This document shows positions 47,701-61,650 of a stretch of 64,000 nt of DNA, piece by piece. Source of the DNA: Saturnia japonica (lineage: Eukaryota > Arthropoda > Insecta > Lepidoptera > Saturniidae). A model generated the notes under the pieces. That model saw nothing but the letters and a program-made list of their open reading frames with translations. It was not told where the DNA came from and searched no databases. How positions within the stretch are numbered: position 1 is the first letter of the stretch; each line of letters starts with the position of its first letter. The DNA lies in assembly GCA_033032175.1 (NCBI GenBank), contig CM065312.1, positions 20,992,001 through 21,056,000 of the forward strand, read 5' to 3'. A program made the translations under genes and the position numbers.

Positions 47701-50700
47701 CTTCGTTACGGCTGTTTGTAAGACGTGATACTTTAATAAGTGTACTGTTATTTGCGCACATAAATCACGCAACTGCACGCGCTTCCCTTCTCCGTTATCG
47801 TCTGCAGTACTTCGTCCTCGCCAACGTCTGCGGAAACAGGACGGTTGCGCACGAACTTGTGTGACTATAGACGCTACAATCTTCACTTCAACATGTTGTT
47901 GCCACTGTACATTATTTTTTATCTAATCGTCTACATCACATAGTGAAAGCTCTCAAAAGGAATAAATTTCTCCCGTTTTTGCAACATTTTTCATTGATGC
48001 TCCGCTTCTATTGGTCGTAGCGTGATGTTATGTAGCTTATACCCTTCCTAGTTAAATGGGCTATCCAACACTAAAAAAAATTTTTACATTCGAAACAGTA
48101 GTTCCTGAATTAGCGCGTTAAACCAAACAAAAAAACTCTTCAGCTTCATAATTATTAGTGTAGATTATACAGGTAGTACGTAGGTACATGATACATGACA
48201 TACATAGGCACATGACTGTAGAATCATGATTCATTTTTATTCATTTCTTACCCGGTGTAGTAACTTCGAAGCCACACTTATAATAAAATTCTTAGGTCTT
48301 ACTAACATTTAATGTACAGCTTTTACATGTAGGCCTAAAAGTATGAGATTTTGTAGGTACAGGAGTTTTTTATTAAACACTGAATAAGATTTTATTTTAA
48401 TTCATCCGCATATCCTTATGCACGCCAATATAAACGGTATATCAGTAGTTAAATGAATTATTATTTTGTATTTTTTGAATATTATAAAATCTCCAGATAC
48501 CAATAAACGTGTGCGCTGTAATACCGATTTGCGAGAACATGGTGAGCGGCCAGTGCATGAAAGTGGGCGATGTCGTCACGGCACTCAACGGAATGTCTAT
48601 ACAAGTTTGTCATTCTTTAACTTAAACAAGTCTTAGTCGAGTGTGTTTTTAAAATGTACTACATTGTATACGAGGCACGTTCTTTTAGGCCAGCTAGTCT
48701 AGCACCACGAGTGTAGATGTGGAAAAATGTTGTAAGACGAAATATTCCAATTAACTTAAAAATACAGCACTGTGTTGGTTTATGGCCGTGCTTTTCCTAA
48801 GAAATAAGTAGGTATACCAGTAATAAGACTTAGGTAATAGGCAACTAGCATCCACCTGCCATTTTGTGTTGATTACAATATAAATCTATAAATAAATACT
48901 TATAAGCTGTCACTTGAGGAGCACGTAGCTTTCTATTTTCAGTAGTTTCCAAGATGAGGTACCTCCCACAAACTTGTATCTCTTTATAGTATTAAGTAGT
49001 ATAGATATTCTAACGTCAGTTCGTGACGGCAGATCGAGGACACTGACATGGAAGGTCGGCTGATGATGGCTGACGCGCTGGTGTACGGACAGACAATCCA
49101 TCATCCGTCGCTCGTTATTGACGTCGCTACGCTTACTCGTACGTTAATATTTGCTTTAAATGTAGGTCATTAAGGGGCTTTGCGTTTGATGCAATCCTTT
49201 TTCTCAAATCTGTGATAAAAATATTAAAAAGGTAACAAATATGAAATTTTAAGAATTATGATCGGCAAGGATACCGGTCATATTAACTTACAACAAATTA
49301 TACAAGATGCAGTAAGTAGTTGTTAGTATTGTCTGTGCTTATCTCATCTATGGGCATAACGTGATTTTTTAGCAGGTTTAAAAAAAAGGAGGTTGTCAAT
49401 TCGAATGTATACATTTTAATGATGTTCAGGCATAACTTCCTTGTTTATGAACCAATTTAGATTATTCTTTTTTTGTTGGGAGGGGTATAGTTCAAGGGTT
49501 ATCCAATTTTCATTTCATTGGCATTGGACGAAGATGCACCAGGGACCTCCTCAAAATCATTGAAAGTTGGTTTTCTTTTTCGTTAAAAATTGTTAATTAT
49601 ATATCATCTTCTTACCCCTTATCCCACATAAGTAGTGTCGGCACAAAATGTTTTCTTCAACCCCTCTACTCTATCAAATATCATCTCAGTATTCACACCT
49701 TTTACACGCATAACATTCTTCACACAATCCATCCATACCTTCTTCGACCTTCCTCTACTCCTGTATCCATCCACCTTCATACTTAACATTCAGCTAGTTA
49801 TATAACTTTCATCCCTCCTCATGACATGCCCTTACCACGCTAACCAATATCCCCTCAACTTCTCTGTGACTGGTGCTATTCTAAGACTTTCTCTGATAAA
49901 CTCATTCCTTATCTTATCCATTCTAGTTACTCCACACATCCATCTTAATATTCGCATCTCTGCCACATGTTAACTTTCTCTCTTTCAGATCTTTCCGTGC
50001 CCAGCACTAATGTCTACACCTCACGACAGGTCTTATAATGATTTTATACACTTTTCCCATAAGCTTAAGGGGCATACGAGGATCCCCGAGACCTGTCGCC
50101 ATTTCCACAACCCAGCTTTTATCCTATTCTTCATGTCGTGGTCTATGTCACCGTTGTTTTGGATTAATGAACCGAGGTACCGAAAATTAGAGCAGACTAG
50201 TAAGAATACACCGTTTAAGGCGTTATGAGAAAAACTGAGTAGACCACCGAAGTCGCAGAACATGTAATCAAAAGCAATAATTGATTTATTTAATTTTATC
50301 TTAGTTTTATTTTACTTTTATCTTTTTAGTTTTCGCAGTCATTTATAATCTTTTAATATTATTTGTAGATGGAGTACTCCTGGCGACTGGAGGAGGTGCT
50401 TTCGGCTGCTTCAGCAACTCTGACGAGGCGTGGAATGCGATCAAGTCCGCGGGTGCTATAACCGGAGACCGGCCGTGGCGATTCCCATTGTGGACTTATT
50501 ACGAGAATCAGATCATAAGTTTGTAATACCTACTGATTTTAAATAAACACCTAATGGGGTCATGTATACATACCGTACTACTGGCGTTTGGTGAAACCTT
50601 GCTAATATTTAAGATTCGTTTTTATTAAATTTTATTTTCATCGGCTTAAAAAATGTCAGAAGCTACTCGATTCGAATTTTTTTATGGATGTTCAGCCATA

Positions 50701-53438
50701 TCTTTTGTTTATGAACCGATTTGGATGATTCTTTTTTTGTTTCATAGGGTATGCCTTAAGGGTAGTCCCATTTTAATTTCATTGGTATTGGACCTTCAAC
50801 TTCGAACATACACCGGGGAACTCTGGCATATCATTGAAGTTTGTTCTCTTTTTTGTTAAAAATTGTCTTGTATGTTAAGAAGTCATATTTGTATATATAC
50901 ATTTTAAAATTAATAATATTGCTGAACACAAACACCTTATAAATTTTATTCCTCTGTAATTTGTATAGATGTTTAATTGGCGATTATTTCAAGTTGACAT
51001 AATGCATGTCGAATTGCATAATTCATTTATACACCTAACTTGGTAAAACGGCATAAGGCCCGCCTGATGGTAAGTGGCCGACCTTAAACCCCCCTACCCC
51101 AAAGCACTGGAAACTGTACTCACCGCGGGAACACAACACTATTTATTTTCTTTGACTGTGATATTCTGTTCTGTGGAAGAATTCCACCAGTCAGACTGAC
51201 CTAAGCAGAGAGGAGTCTCCAAAGATCTTTCTCCATGCCCTACCTCGCTTATATCATCATACGTAGTTTCTGAAGATCAAGATATAGCCAATAGATCGCA
51301 TAATGATAACATAATGTAATCGGATAATGTTTTATATAATCGAGATATTTCGATGATGAGTGATAATTCATAATCGAATTACGAATTTGAATTATTATTC
51401 ATAATCGAGTCTTTGATCGCGCAGTCGTAAATAAAATTACTAATGGCTATAATCGAGATATCTTCATAATCGAATGATTCCATAAGTATATCTCATAATC
51501 GTCCGCCGCTAATCACAACCTCATCCGGCAATATAACCCTAAAGTTGTTCACACTCTTATATTATAAACCAAAGTACTAAATCTATGAGGTACACACTGA
51601 ACCTAAAATTGGGGTTCGAATTCACAGATCCGTTGGATCGTACTGATAAGTTTTGTTGAAAAATTTTCAAGTAAAAGTTGTAATGTGCCATGAATGTTTC
51701 ACTTACAATCCTCAACTTAAAAAAGGTGCCCATAAAAGGGTTTACGGTTTAATCCTTTCTATGTGATCAATTAAATTGATGTAAATATTATTTTTAGATT
51801 TAGCCCTTTATTTTAGTATTTAATTGTGATAAATTTAATTTTTACAGACAATCCTTTTGTGGACTTGAGAAACAAAGGAGCGGGGAAGGCAACCCCGTGT
51901 CTGGGAGCTGCCTTTCTTAGGGTAAGCATATCTACGGTATTACTACACCTTTATCTGATATTATAAGATAGGTAGGACACAAAAATTTCTTTGACAACAC
52001 GTTAGTGATACGGTATTAAAAGTACACAGACTACCGTAGCCGCTTACCTTCAGGCGGGCCGTATGCTTGTTTGCAACCGACGTGGAATAAAAAAGTTGAA
52101 GTAACATTAATAAATAAAAAAATTGTAAATATTATCAAGTAGCTACGTGGTTTTAGTTATTTTGTGATAAGGTTGTTTGATTGCTATATCCGCCGCGCCA
52201 GCTCGCGTTATCAGTTGATACACTCATTTATTATGTTCCTACGTTTAGCTAATTTATTATTACAATATTTCTTTTTATTATATGTTCCAGAAACGAAAGA
52301 TTATATTTATAATGGCACGTATGTACTTTATTTTTAAAACAAATAGACACAGACCTTCGTGATATTGGAGTTTAAAAAAATAAGATCAGTTTGTCGTGAC
52401 TCGATTTTTTTGTACTTCGCAGACAATATAAAATACATGACGCTCTGAATGTATATTTTCTTATGCAGATAAGTTCGCAAACAAGTTTAACGGTCCGCCT
52501 CACAGTGGCCTAATATTTGAGGTCCCTAACCGTAGAAATCAAAAGTCGAAATCTGAAAAAAAAATCTACTAATATATGTAACATATGATATGGATGTAAT
52601 TGAATGCTGTATTTGGGAGAAAATTAACAATTGAGTTTTTTTTTGTTTGGAGATAAACCCAATTTGATTTTTCTCGCAACCGTTTCCAACTACAGACTTG
52701 CCACTTATATGGATTATTAGGGCTCGGACAGCGAACCAAATGACACATACAACACACACCTATCGTTGCCCGTTCACACGTTAGAGCATCGCTACTATTG
52801 AACAATTCGAATCTTCAAGTCCCTATGAAATATTGACAAAACACCAAATTTTATGGATGCGTTTAATCATTCTTAGCTGTTTTGTCATCGGTTAGATGAA
52901 TAATAACGAGTTACAAAGAAATAATTAAAGTAATTGTGTAAAAATAACAAATTATTACCAATGAACTTTTTTTTAGATTTCGACTTTTGATTTCTACGGT
53001 TAGGGACCTCAAATATTAGGCTACTGTGCGTCTGGGGGTAAGCGGTTACCGTACCGTGTGGACGCTTGTAACCATATACATATATACCTGTAACATCACT
53101 ATCACTATTGCGTTGTCGTCTTTGAATCCATTTCCCCAAGCTCTGGAAATACTACTCATTGCAGAAACATAACACTAGGCCATTTGGCTGCGATCTTCTG
53201 TAAGGTGTTATTTCTCCAATCATACAATTTAGTCATATTTCAGAAATTTGTTTGCTGCGACTGGTTGCACATGGACATAACGGGCGTGGGCAAAGTTGCA
53301 CACGCACCCGCTCCCCCCTACCTGGACGCGGCGCGCATGTCCGGGCGACCGGCGCGCACACTCGCACTTCTGCTCCACAACATTGCAGAGTCCTGCGAGG
53401 GTTATGCTCCCACAACTACAGACTCCAAGATTCAATGA
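32722..53438 (+). CDS. M17 leucine aminopeptidase-like protein, twelve exons
   Basis: Exons: 32722-32856, 34029-34138, 43089-43224, 43303-43430, 45333-45507, 46402-46604, 47029-47134, 48497-48604, 49033-49138, 50369-50518, 51848-51921, 53244-53438. All phases agree, giving 541 residues. The basic N-terminus (MHFIKLLNVKYLKRG) suggests mitochondrial import. M17 blocks: ALVVGLYE, AKGVTFDSGG (289-298), SGQCMKVGDVV, DTDMEGRLMMADAL (370-383), ATLT, GVGKVAHAP, MSGRPARTL. Against bovine lens LAP, K290, D295, K302, D372, E374 and R376 fit active-site positions, but position 313 is Ser where a zinc-binding Asp (D273) is expected. Insect sperm LAPs (loopin-1, S-Lap) often lose such residues, so this may be a sperm structural paralogue. 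Intron 6 uses a GC donor (AG|GCAAGT). Introns 2 and 4 are full of transposons. Confidence 0.92.
33042..33265 (-). repeat. RTE-type LINE 3' fragment
   Basis: The sequence runs from CATAATCATCTTCAGTCCGT through GGCCTCTCTTGCACGCCATT to ATTATATCAGCCTGTTA, the antisense of an RTE 3' region. It lies in aminopeptidase intron 1. Confidence 0.55.
33296..33660 (+). repeat. GC-rich SINE-like insertion
   Basis: A GC-rich block (GGGGGCCCCTTAAACC, GCAAGTCCCGGGGACTG, GGACCCGGCACCCGCACGG) in AT-rich intron DNA, ending in an A-rich tail (TCAAAAAAAGAAAATAAAAT). The shape suggests a retroposed element. No clear box A/B was found and no second copy is in the window. Confidence 0.35.
33744..33800 (+). repeat. 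LINE 3'UTR tip
   Basis: CATTCATAAGTGCCTTCTTA followed by an AATTGAATAAA block and TTTTGATTTTGA matches the 3' end of the LINE at 27885-28495 (there on the - strand). Confidence 0.7.
34590..36077 (+). pseudogene. LINE ORF1 (gag-like), broken
   Basis: Starts MAGSSGGHEPPDPL. It shifts frame near 34860, continues with PFIVHVQK and RIKFDFTCYNDANDF, is cut at about 35395 by an RTE tail, and resumes in CYNCCRFGHTKVLC then CFKCGENDSGDHC. The Cys/His spacing is that of retroelement zinc knuckles, so the product would have bound RNA in a particle. It overlaps no host exon. Confidence 0.85.
35399..35610 (+). repeat. RTE LINE tail inserted in LINE ORF1
   Basis: Encodes [20 protein letters not shown] then VAGSRWVQVAQDRSLW, the RTE C-terminal block, followed by an (ATG)n tail typical of RTE 3' ends. 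Its removal rejoins the gag-like frame. Confidence 0.85.
36350..37144 (+). pseudogene. LINE ORF2, endonuclease part
   Basis: An apurinic-type endonuclease domain: ISAISESRLKPG, a GDFNIHHPAWG block at about 36700-36730 and SDHFPIVFSLP at about 36925-36960. In this family the domain nicks the target DNA to prime reverse transcription. Frames break between 37140 and 37283. Confidence 0.88.
37283..38872 (+). pseudogene. LINE ORF2, reverse transcriptase part
   Basis: RT motifs in order: YRPIAMPSILKKIVEHLIKN, QFGFRKGKGTMDSL, AAFLDVSSAYDNVL, GLPQGSVLSPLLFNLY and the catalytic YADD at about 38290. A stop at 38381 and a restart near 38450 mark damage; the C-terminal thumb region (SVFDYDSFLWEPIL, LLQARSLRLVTG) follows. 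Confidence 0.92.
38886..40275 (+). pseudogene. LINE ORF2, RNase H part, split by a MITE
   Basis: YIFTDGSKQSQQGSVGVG, FTGECRGIMEAIKYIL and VIFSD precede the break. After the 272-bp insertion, AWIPGHSGIPGNERADLAAK completes the RNase H domain, and CECGPDEGSLEHIFFICPKF gives the usual C-terminal cysteine/histidine region. Confidence 0.9.
39443..39714 (+). mobile_element. 272-bp MITE-like element M1, copy 1
   Basis: Ends TTTAGCG...CGCTACA, a 7-bp imperfect inverted repeat, flanked by CAGTG on both sides (39438-39442 and 39715-39719). Removing it with one CAGTG restores the LINE RNase H frame, which fixes the borders. An inverted copy is at 45744-46004. No coding capacity. Confidence 0.82.
41595..43088 (+). 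other. Rest of aminopeptidase intron 2
   Basis: Contains a family R1 repeat at 42215-42655 (-). A CpG-rich patch at 41900-42075 has partial internal inversions (GGGTGAC... / GTCACCC...). Nothing else was recognised. Confidence 0.45.
42215..42655 (-). repeat. Dispersed repeat, family R1 (copy 3)
   Basis: Reverse complement starts CTAGCTGTGCCCGTGGCTGG and carries the TCCGCCATTT-free core with CGGAGATTACCCGAAACAAA. This is the best-kept 5' end of the four R1 copies. Confidence 0.6.
43731..45011 (+). mobile_element. Mariner transposon C with intact transposase frame
   Basis: 1281 bp between TA dinucleotides (43729-43730 and 45012-45013). The 28-bp inverted ends start GGTCTTTACCTATG and differ at about three positions. 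The whole transposase frame is open. It lies in aminopeptidase intron 4. Confidence 0.93.
43918..44937 (+). CDS. Mariner transposase, DD34D, 339 residues
   Basis: Cut-and-paste transposase of mariner C; it binds the element's inverted ends and moves it into TA sites. The ATG at 43918 is chosen because MDTLKIRVIMEYEY matches the usual mariner start; upstream in-frame codons lack an ATG. Two helix-turn-helix regions fill the first ~110 residues (YRRGSNAAQAARNI, RGRPKTLVDNDELK, VSVKTILVHLRQIGKV). The linker motif WVPHEL is at 114-119. The catalytic triad is D151 (VTCDEKW), D243 (LLHDNARSH) and D278 (YSPDLAPTD), with exactly 34 residues between the last two. Length is normal for the family (about 340-350). 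No stop or frameshift is seen, so it may be active or only recently silenced. Confidence 0.95.
   Translation: MDTLKIRVIMEYEYRRGSNAAQAARNIYDVYGANTTNQRTTCYWFARFRSGNFDLKNEPRGRPKTLVDNDELKAIVEAEDTQSTAELVAAFDVSVKTILVHLRQIGKVKKRDKWVPHELNDRQREVHVETCLALLNRHTNEEILNRIVTCDEKWILFDNRKRSASWLDPGSAPKQCPKRKLTLRKVMVTVWWSNAGVIYHSFLTNGVSITADVYCEELNTMMEKLAHLQPALVNRSSPLLLHDNARSHTAQQTVSKLQELGLEVLRHPPYSPDLAPTDYYFFQNLDNSLAGKKFNTREAVQNAFEEFVASRPADFFKKGIYKLPLRWQRCIDCMGDYFD
45640..46190 (+). repeat. Dispersed repeat, family R2, split by M1
   Basis: Head GGCAAACAAGCATACGGCCC, then GGTAAGCGGCTACCGTAG and a (TA)n tract. After the M1 insertion (45744-46004) it continues with CCCCAAGGAGCTCTGAAAAC and GGTGGAGGTATTCCACCAG. It lies in aminopeptidase intron 5. 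Confidence 0.75.
45744..46004 (-). mobile_element. MITE-like element M1, copy 2 (inverted)
   Basis: Reverse complement matches 39443-39714 almost throughout: GCGGAGGTGAGGAACAGAGA at one end, GAGATGTCGCTATA at the other. It is inserted in the (TA)n tract of an R2 repeat, so the target duplication is masked by the tract. About 10 bp shorter than copy 1. Confidence 0.82.
46605..46610 (+). promoter_or_regulatory. Non-canonical GC splice donor
   Basis: Exon 6 of the aminopeptidase ends GATAG and the intron starts GCAAGT. The next exon begins at 47029 after TTTATAG and restores the conserved FDSGG motif across the junction. No GT nearby gives this frame. Confidence 0.88.
47228..47869 (-). mobile_element. 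Long-TIR non-autonomous DNA transposon, copy 2
   Basis: 642 bp. The left end is TATAGTCTACAAGTTCGTAC..CGTCCTATG..GACGTTGGCG. The right end is its reverse complement with few changes (CGCCAACGTC..AGGACGGTTGCGCACGAACT..GACTATA), so inverted repeats reach about 60 bp. The interior matches 12774-13390 in inverse order. It lies in aminopeptidase intron 7. No open frame of note. Confidence 0.82.
49372..49590 (+). repeat. Dispersed repeat R4, copy 1
   Basis: Contains AAAAAAGGAGGTTGTCAATT, TTTATGAACCAATTTAGATT and CATTGGCATTGGAC. Same order of blocks at 50645-50870. Intron 9 of the aminopeptidase. Confidence 0.65.
49590..50263 (-). pseudogene. RTE-like LINE reverse transcriptase C-terminal fragment
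   Basis: The - strand encodes FRYLGSLIQNNGDIDHDMKN (50220-50120 region), then frameshifted blocks ending RGRSKKVWMDCVKN and CADTTYVG. These are the C-terminal part of a common insect non-LTR reverse transcriptase. Several frameshifts. It lies in intron 9. Confidence 0.75.
50645..50870 (+). repeat. Dispersed repeat R4, copy 2
   Basis: TTTATGAACCGATTTGGATG and CATTGGTATTGGACC match 49372-49590. Intron 10. Confidence 0.6.
51040..51260 (+). repeat. Dispersed repeat, family R2
   Basis: GGCATAAGGCCCGCCTGATG, then TACCCCAAAGCACTGGAAAC and GAAGAATTCCACCAGTCAGA. A complete but diverged copy in intron 10. Confidence 0.7.
51290..51515. repeat. ATAATCGA-rich low-complexity segment
   Basis: Contains many short repeats of ATAATCGA/ATCGAGATAT. 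Its end, CTCATAATCGTCCGCCGCTAAT, is the reverse of part of the transposon at 23738-24341. Confidence 0.5.
51996..52085 (-). repeat. Dispersed repeat, family R2 (head only, reverse)
   Basis: Reverse complement reads GCAAACAAGCATACGGCCCG then AAGCGGCTACGGTAGTC. Intron 11. Confidence 0.65.
52480..53215 (+). repeat. Dispersed repeat, family R2, split by a TIR element
   Basis: The head CGCAAACAAGTTTAACGGTC stops at about 52498. The rest, GGTAAGCGGTTACCGTACC then CCCCAAGCTCTGGAAATAC, resumes at about 53036. The gap is filled by the element 52499-53031. Confidence 0.7.
52499..53031. mobile_element. Non-autonomous TIR element (533 bp)
   Basis: Terminal inverted repeats of about 60 bp: CACAGTGGCCTAATATTTGA... 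at the left and its reverse complement ...TCAAATATTAGGCTACTGTG at the right, with one or two differences. The CAGTGGCC-type tip resembles hAT elements. The flanks TCCGCCTC / TGCGTCTG are at best a degenerate 8-bp duplication. The interior is non-coding. Confidence 0.75.
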
Positions 53439-53491
53439 ATCACTCCCTGTGCACATCTGTACTGAAAATTTTGTTTTTTCGTTGTTTATAA

Positions 53492-53497
53492 AATAAA
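53492..53497 (+). promoter_or_regulatory. Polyadenylation signal of the aminopeptidase
   Basis: AATAAA 54 bp after the stop codon at 53436-53438. Confidence 0.7.
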
Positions 53498-54054
53498 TCT
53501 CCAATAATATTACAACAAACATTTGTGAATTCCTTTGTACAGTATGATTCTTGAATGAATTATTCCTTCACGAGATAATAATTCCCGTATAACAAATATG
53601 TGGCCTGAATGATGTAATATTGTCATTATGCATAATTGTACAATTTTACTAAGTCATATTATACCATGCTGCCATACAATTTACTAGTGAATCCATGTCG
53701 TGGGTTAGTTCGTAATGTAAAAAGTACGAGACAGGTGAGGGTGGGGATCCTGTTCTTTTTACATGATTGATGTTGACAACTGCCATAGACAGCGCTAGTA
53801 GTATTCATAAACTCGAAAATATGGTATAAAATTGTTTTTATGTCAATTGGTATATTTTATATTGTACTATATGTATGAACTCATTTTCTGCGGTTTCATT
53901 TGACATCCCACTTAGCTATCAATAGCTAAAAAAAAAAAAACAATAACGCCCACTTTTTTGCTATGTCACCCGGGCCATAATAACGAATCGATTGACACCT
54001 CTTTCATCAAAACCAGATGAATAGTTTGTACTATGGTAGAACATAAGTAAATGC

Positions 54055-54350
54055 AGACTGCTAATATCATAACCGTTCCTTTTAGCTTTGTCGTTAGGTG
54101 AAAACAAATAAGTTATATGCTTATTGTGGGTGATCCTTAAAAGATTTATATAGCATATTAATTTGATGTCTTACGGTTTACACGGCGCAAGGTATTTAAG
54201 CGCCCGAATTAATTCACCATGACCAGTTTTTTTTTTATTTGCGCGGCAATCTAATTCTTTTCTCTATAGTACTTTCATACGCATTTACTAAAAAGCTGTT
54301 GTTTTCACATTACAAACAGACATTTCAATTTTACTAAGTGTATAGATTTT
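54055..54350 (+). repeat. Dispersed repeat, family R1 (copy 4, partial)
   Basis: Shares ATGCTTATTGTGGGTG, AATTCACCATGACCAG and CATTTCAATTTTACTAAGTG with copy 1; the middle GGAACAAACAG block is deleted. It lies in the convergent gap between the aminopeptidase and calmodulin. Confidence 0.6.
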
Positions 54351-54573
54351 TTTTTACTTTCTCCAATGTATTTGTAAAGAAATAAAAAGACCCTAATATG
54401 TGGGGTCTCTGGCACTGAGAGGGTAACACCGTAGTCACTATTCTACATGTAAAAGAAAGAACCTACTATAAAGACATTTACATGTATTGTTTTGAATAAT
54501 TTTCCCCGATAGCCCCCATAGTGATGATACAAATATAAAAATCAACTCAGTGTGATGGAACATGGCGATAAGG

Positions 54574-54579
54574 TTTATT
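54574..54579 (-). promoter_or_regulatory. Possible polyadenylation signal of calmodulin
   Basis: TTTATT on the + strand is AATAAA on the - strand, about 1.17 kb beyond the calmodulin stop. Other sites are possible. The intervening 3'UTR contains an unusually CpG-rich part (55060-55140 and 55260-55380). Confidence 0.3.
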
Positions 54580-55746
54580 TTTACTTAATACAAATTAAAA
54601 CATACTTTTCTCACACATAACAATTTACAAAATCTTCCGTAGCCTTAAACGTAATAATAATTAAAATTTAATCATATAATAAGCAAGGAGAGCCGGGCGT
54701 CCGTGTCGACCACAATAAACAACGAATCAAAGCGGGGTCAAAATAAAACGCCAATATTTATTGACCTAAAAATGAAGAAACATTTATTTTCAGTGTCTTT
54801 TGTAAAATGTAATAACAGAATGAATCAATCGTGGTATAAGAGATATAATAACAACATAGCGGATTACTTTTTATCATTTCCTTTAGATTAGTTTCACCAA
54901 CAATAGAAATATCGTATTAAGTATATATTATATCAAGTCATTTACAGATTACAGTTAATGCAGTGTCTAGTAGGTAGTACACAGCAGTAGGTACGTACAG
55001 ACAGACATATCTAATTTAGTTCTTTACAATAACTATTGAAACATTTATTATGACAATTGAATGTAGACGGAGCGGAGAGGCGCTAGTGTACGAGGCGCGC
55101 GCGCAACCACACCGCGACACGACTCGCAAGACGCCGCAACTCTCACCCCACCACGGAATATATTTAAAGTATTATTTTTTTGTATTTTTTAATTTTTTAT
55201 TTCCTCACGTACTTTTTATAAATATCTCATACTTGAAAAAAATTTACATTAAATTGTATCGGAAAGGTGCGGGACGCTAGCACCGCATAGAGTAGGGCGC
55301 GACGCACAGACGACAGAGGCCACACGCACGCACACATACAAGATCGGGCCGGAGCCCTACGTGCAGGACGCCGCCCGATTGAAATATACACAAATATAAA
55401 TTATGAGCCGACACGAGACTTATCCCATCACATTGCGACGCACACCTATTCGTTTTCCCTTTGTAGTACCGCGCTACACTTTAATTTTATTTCTTACATA
55501 GTAAAATTAACGGAATACTTTAAAAACTAACATAAAAAGAAGGAGCGCACGGAGGCGACCGTCGCACGCCGCCCCCTTACGTTTTATTATAATTATATTA
55601 TCGTCAAACTGAAACGATGTCATATTTATATCGCAAACACTAGAGAAATGCAGCTCCAATACGATTATACGATGGTAATATTGTGTGTCATGAAACAAAA
55701 TGTATATTTAAATTCTCTGCTTTTTACACACACACTAGCCGGCGGC

Positions 55747-59581
<3,835 letters not shown>

Positions 59582-61537
59582 TTAACTTCATGACACGCGT
59601 ACACAACATATCTTACATAGGTATCTATGGGTATATCTATATCTCTTCTGTAACGTGGTATATACTCCTTTTCCATAATAGTTTATACATTAAAAACCTA
59701 AGAGACTCATGATAATAATAACATCGAATTGAACCTTAACTACATGTAAAATTCATACAAATAAAACATTAGCACTGGTAAATGCAACCGCGACGCCAGC
59801 TGAAAGAAAGGGAAATGTTTCTTGTTGATTTTCGACAGTTTCAACAAAATTTGTCAACTAGTGTCAAATAAAATAACTTTCGCATTCAAGACAAAAAGGA
59901 CAACTCTCCACCAATGTGCTGTAATCTTTCATATTTGTTCTAACCAGTTTGAAATATTAAATTACTAAGTTTGGGCGGTCGTGTACAATGGTCCGAGACC
60001 ATCCGTCATAAGCACAGAAGAAAACTGTCAATACATAAACTAACTGGACGAGTTTCGGTATCGACTAAAGTTACTAAGTAGTAAGCTTCTCGGTTAATTT
60101 CGTAGAGGTAAATTGTACGTGATAGATCCCTCATCTCTCTTCTTTTATCTCTGTAGACATGGCAGTTTTTGAACAAAGTTTATTTAAAAACTGAACACTC
60201 TGAACCACGTGAAGATCGTATACAGCTAGCTAAATTTACGAATTTCAAATAAGTCTGATGGAAATATTCTTCATGTCAAGATTTGAGATAGATTTACGAG
60301 GCAAAGTATAAAACTACACAATGGATGTGAACACAACGTATTACTCATTAATTATATGTTTCATGTAAGCAAACATTTTACAAGGTTACACAGGCGCCGT
60401 GTTGCACTGTGCCGCGCCGGTCATGTGCTTGGAATGCCCGGATTCGTCCGTTCGAGTTGTGTCAGTTATTATCACGGACGTTTTACGAACCAGTTGGTAG
60501 TTTTAAAATTAAGGAATGCTCCGGACATTACTGCCAACGCGTTTTTTAAGCATCTGACATCCATGAATTTTCAACCACATAGAAGTAGTAAATTAAACCG
60601 CTGATTTGAAAATACAAAGATGTCGAAAATTGAAATATACTGCCAACCATTCTGTTACCTAAGATCTTTTTCAAATGTATTTTTCGTGTCCATTTTTGGT
60701 ATATTATCAATATTATATTATTTCAAATAATACAGCCATACTGTCGAAACACATTAAAAGACATAGGTTTCACAGAAATGTGTAATATGTAAACAGATGT
60801 CACATAACACATCCAAATTGAAAAGAGAAAAGAAAATGTACACCTGGTCGGCAGAGTGAAAACGATTCGTCCGAACTAGTAGTACGTTAAAGGACGGGCA
60901 AAGATGAAAGAGGTGACTTTCTTCATACAAACACGACTGTGTTTACACACTAATATAAATAGAAAAGATACTTTAACTTATTTTAACGCGGTTAAATTAC
61001 AACATTAGGTTTTAAGTGATAGGTTCATGTTTCTTTAAAATAGAAAGGATCATGGAATATCTGGTAACTGTATATAAACTGTAGTGACTATTGCGTCACT
61101 GGAACAAGAATACTGCAGAACAGGTGAAGCTGAAGCCACTAACAGAAATTAGTCAATAGCCAATAACGAATTTCATCCTACTCATAACGGGTCATTACTC
61201 GTCATTATACCATACAGCTATTTTCAAAATATATTTGAATTCCATTTAAATTATGCAAATTCTAAACCTCGAAGCGGCGCGGAGCGCGAGCCTAGGTACA
61301 TACTGAACAAATCCATTGACAAAACATTGCCGAGATCCAATCTCTCGTAAATTATTCATGCGGATTGAAAGCTCGCAACGTTTCCACGTGATCGACTACG
61401 TTGGATCTGATCGATGATTCGAAAATGCGTAGGTTCACACGAAAATATTGACAAAAACACTTCAAGTATTTAAAAGTTCACGAATTATTCGTAATATTTT
61501 ACGTGAAGCAAAAGCTTTTAGTACTTTTTTAAGCGTA

Positions 61538-61650
61538 TTGTGTGCCCGGAAGACTGAGATTTGGCATGGTTAAAGTCTATATGGAGGAGTGCAGAAAGCT
61601 AAAATTTATCAATAATATCTGTTATTAATATATAAAATTAAATTAATTAA
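61538..61650 (-). repeat. Dispersed repeat R3, copy 2 (inverted)
   Basis: GAAGACTGAGATTTGGCATG and AGGAGTGCAGAAAGCTA are the reverse complements of blocks at 24862-25000. Confidence 0.7.

Noticed and set aside
53229..53522. Overlapping frames on both strands at the aminopeptidase end
   Set aside because: Shadows of the GC-rich last exon 53244-53438.
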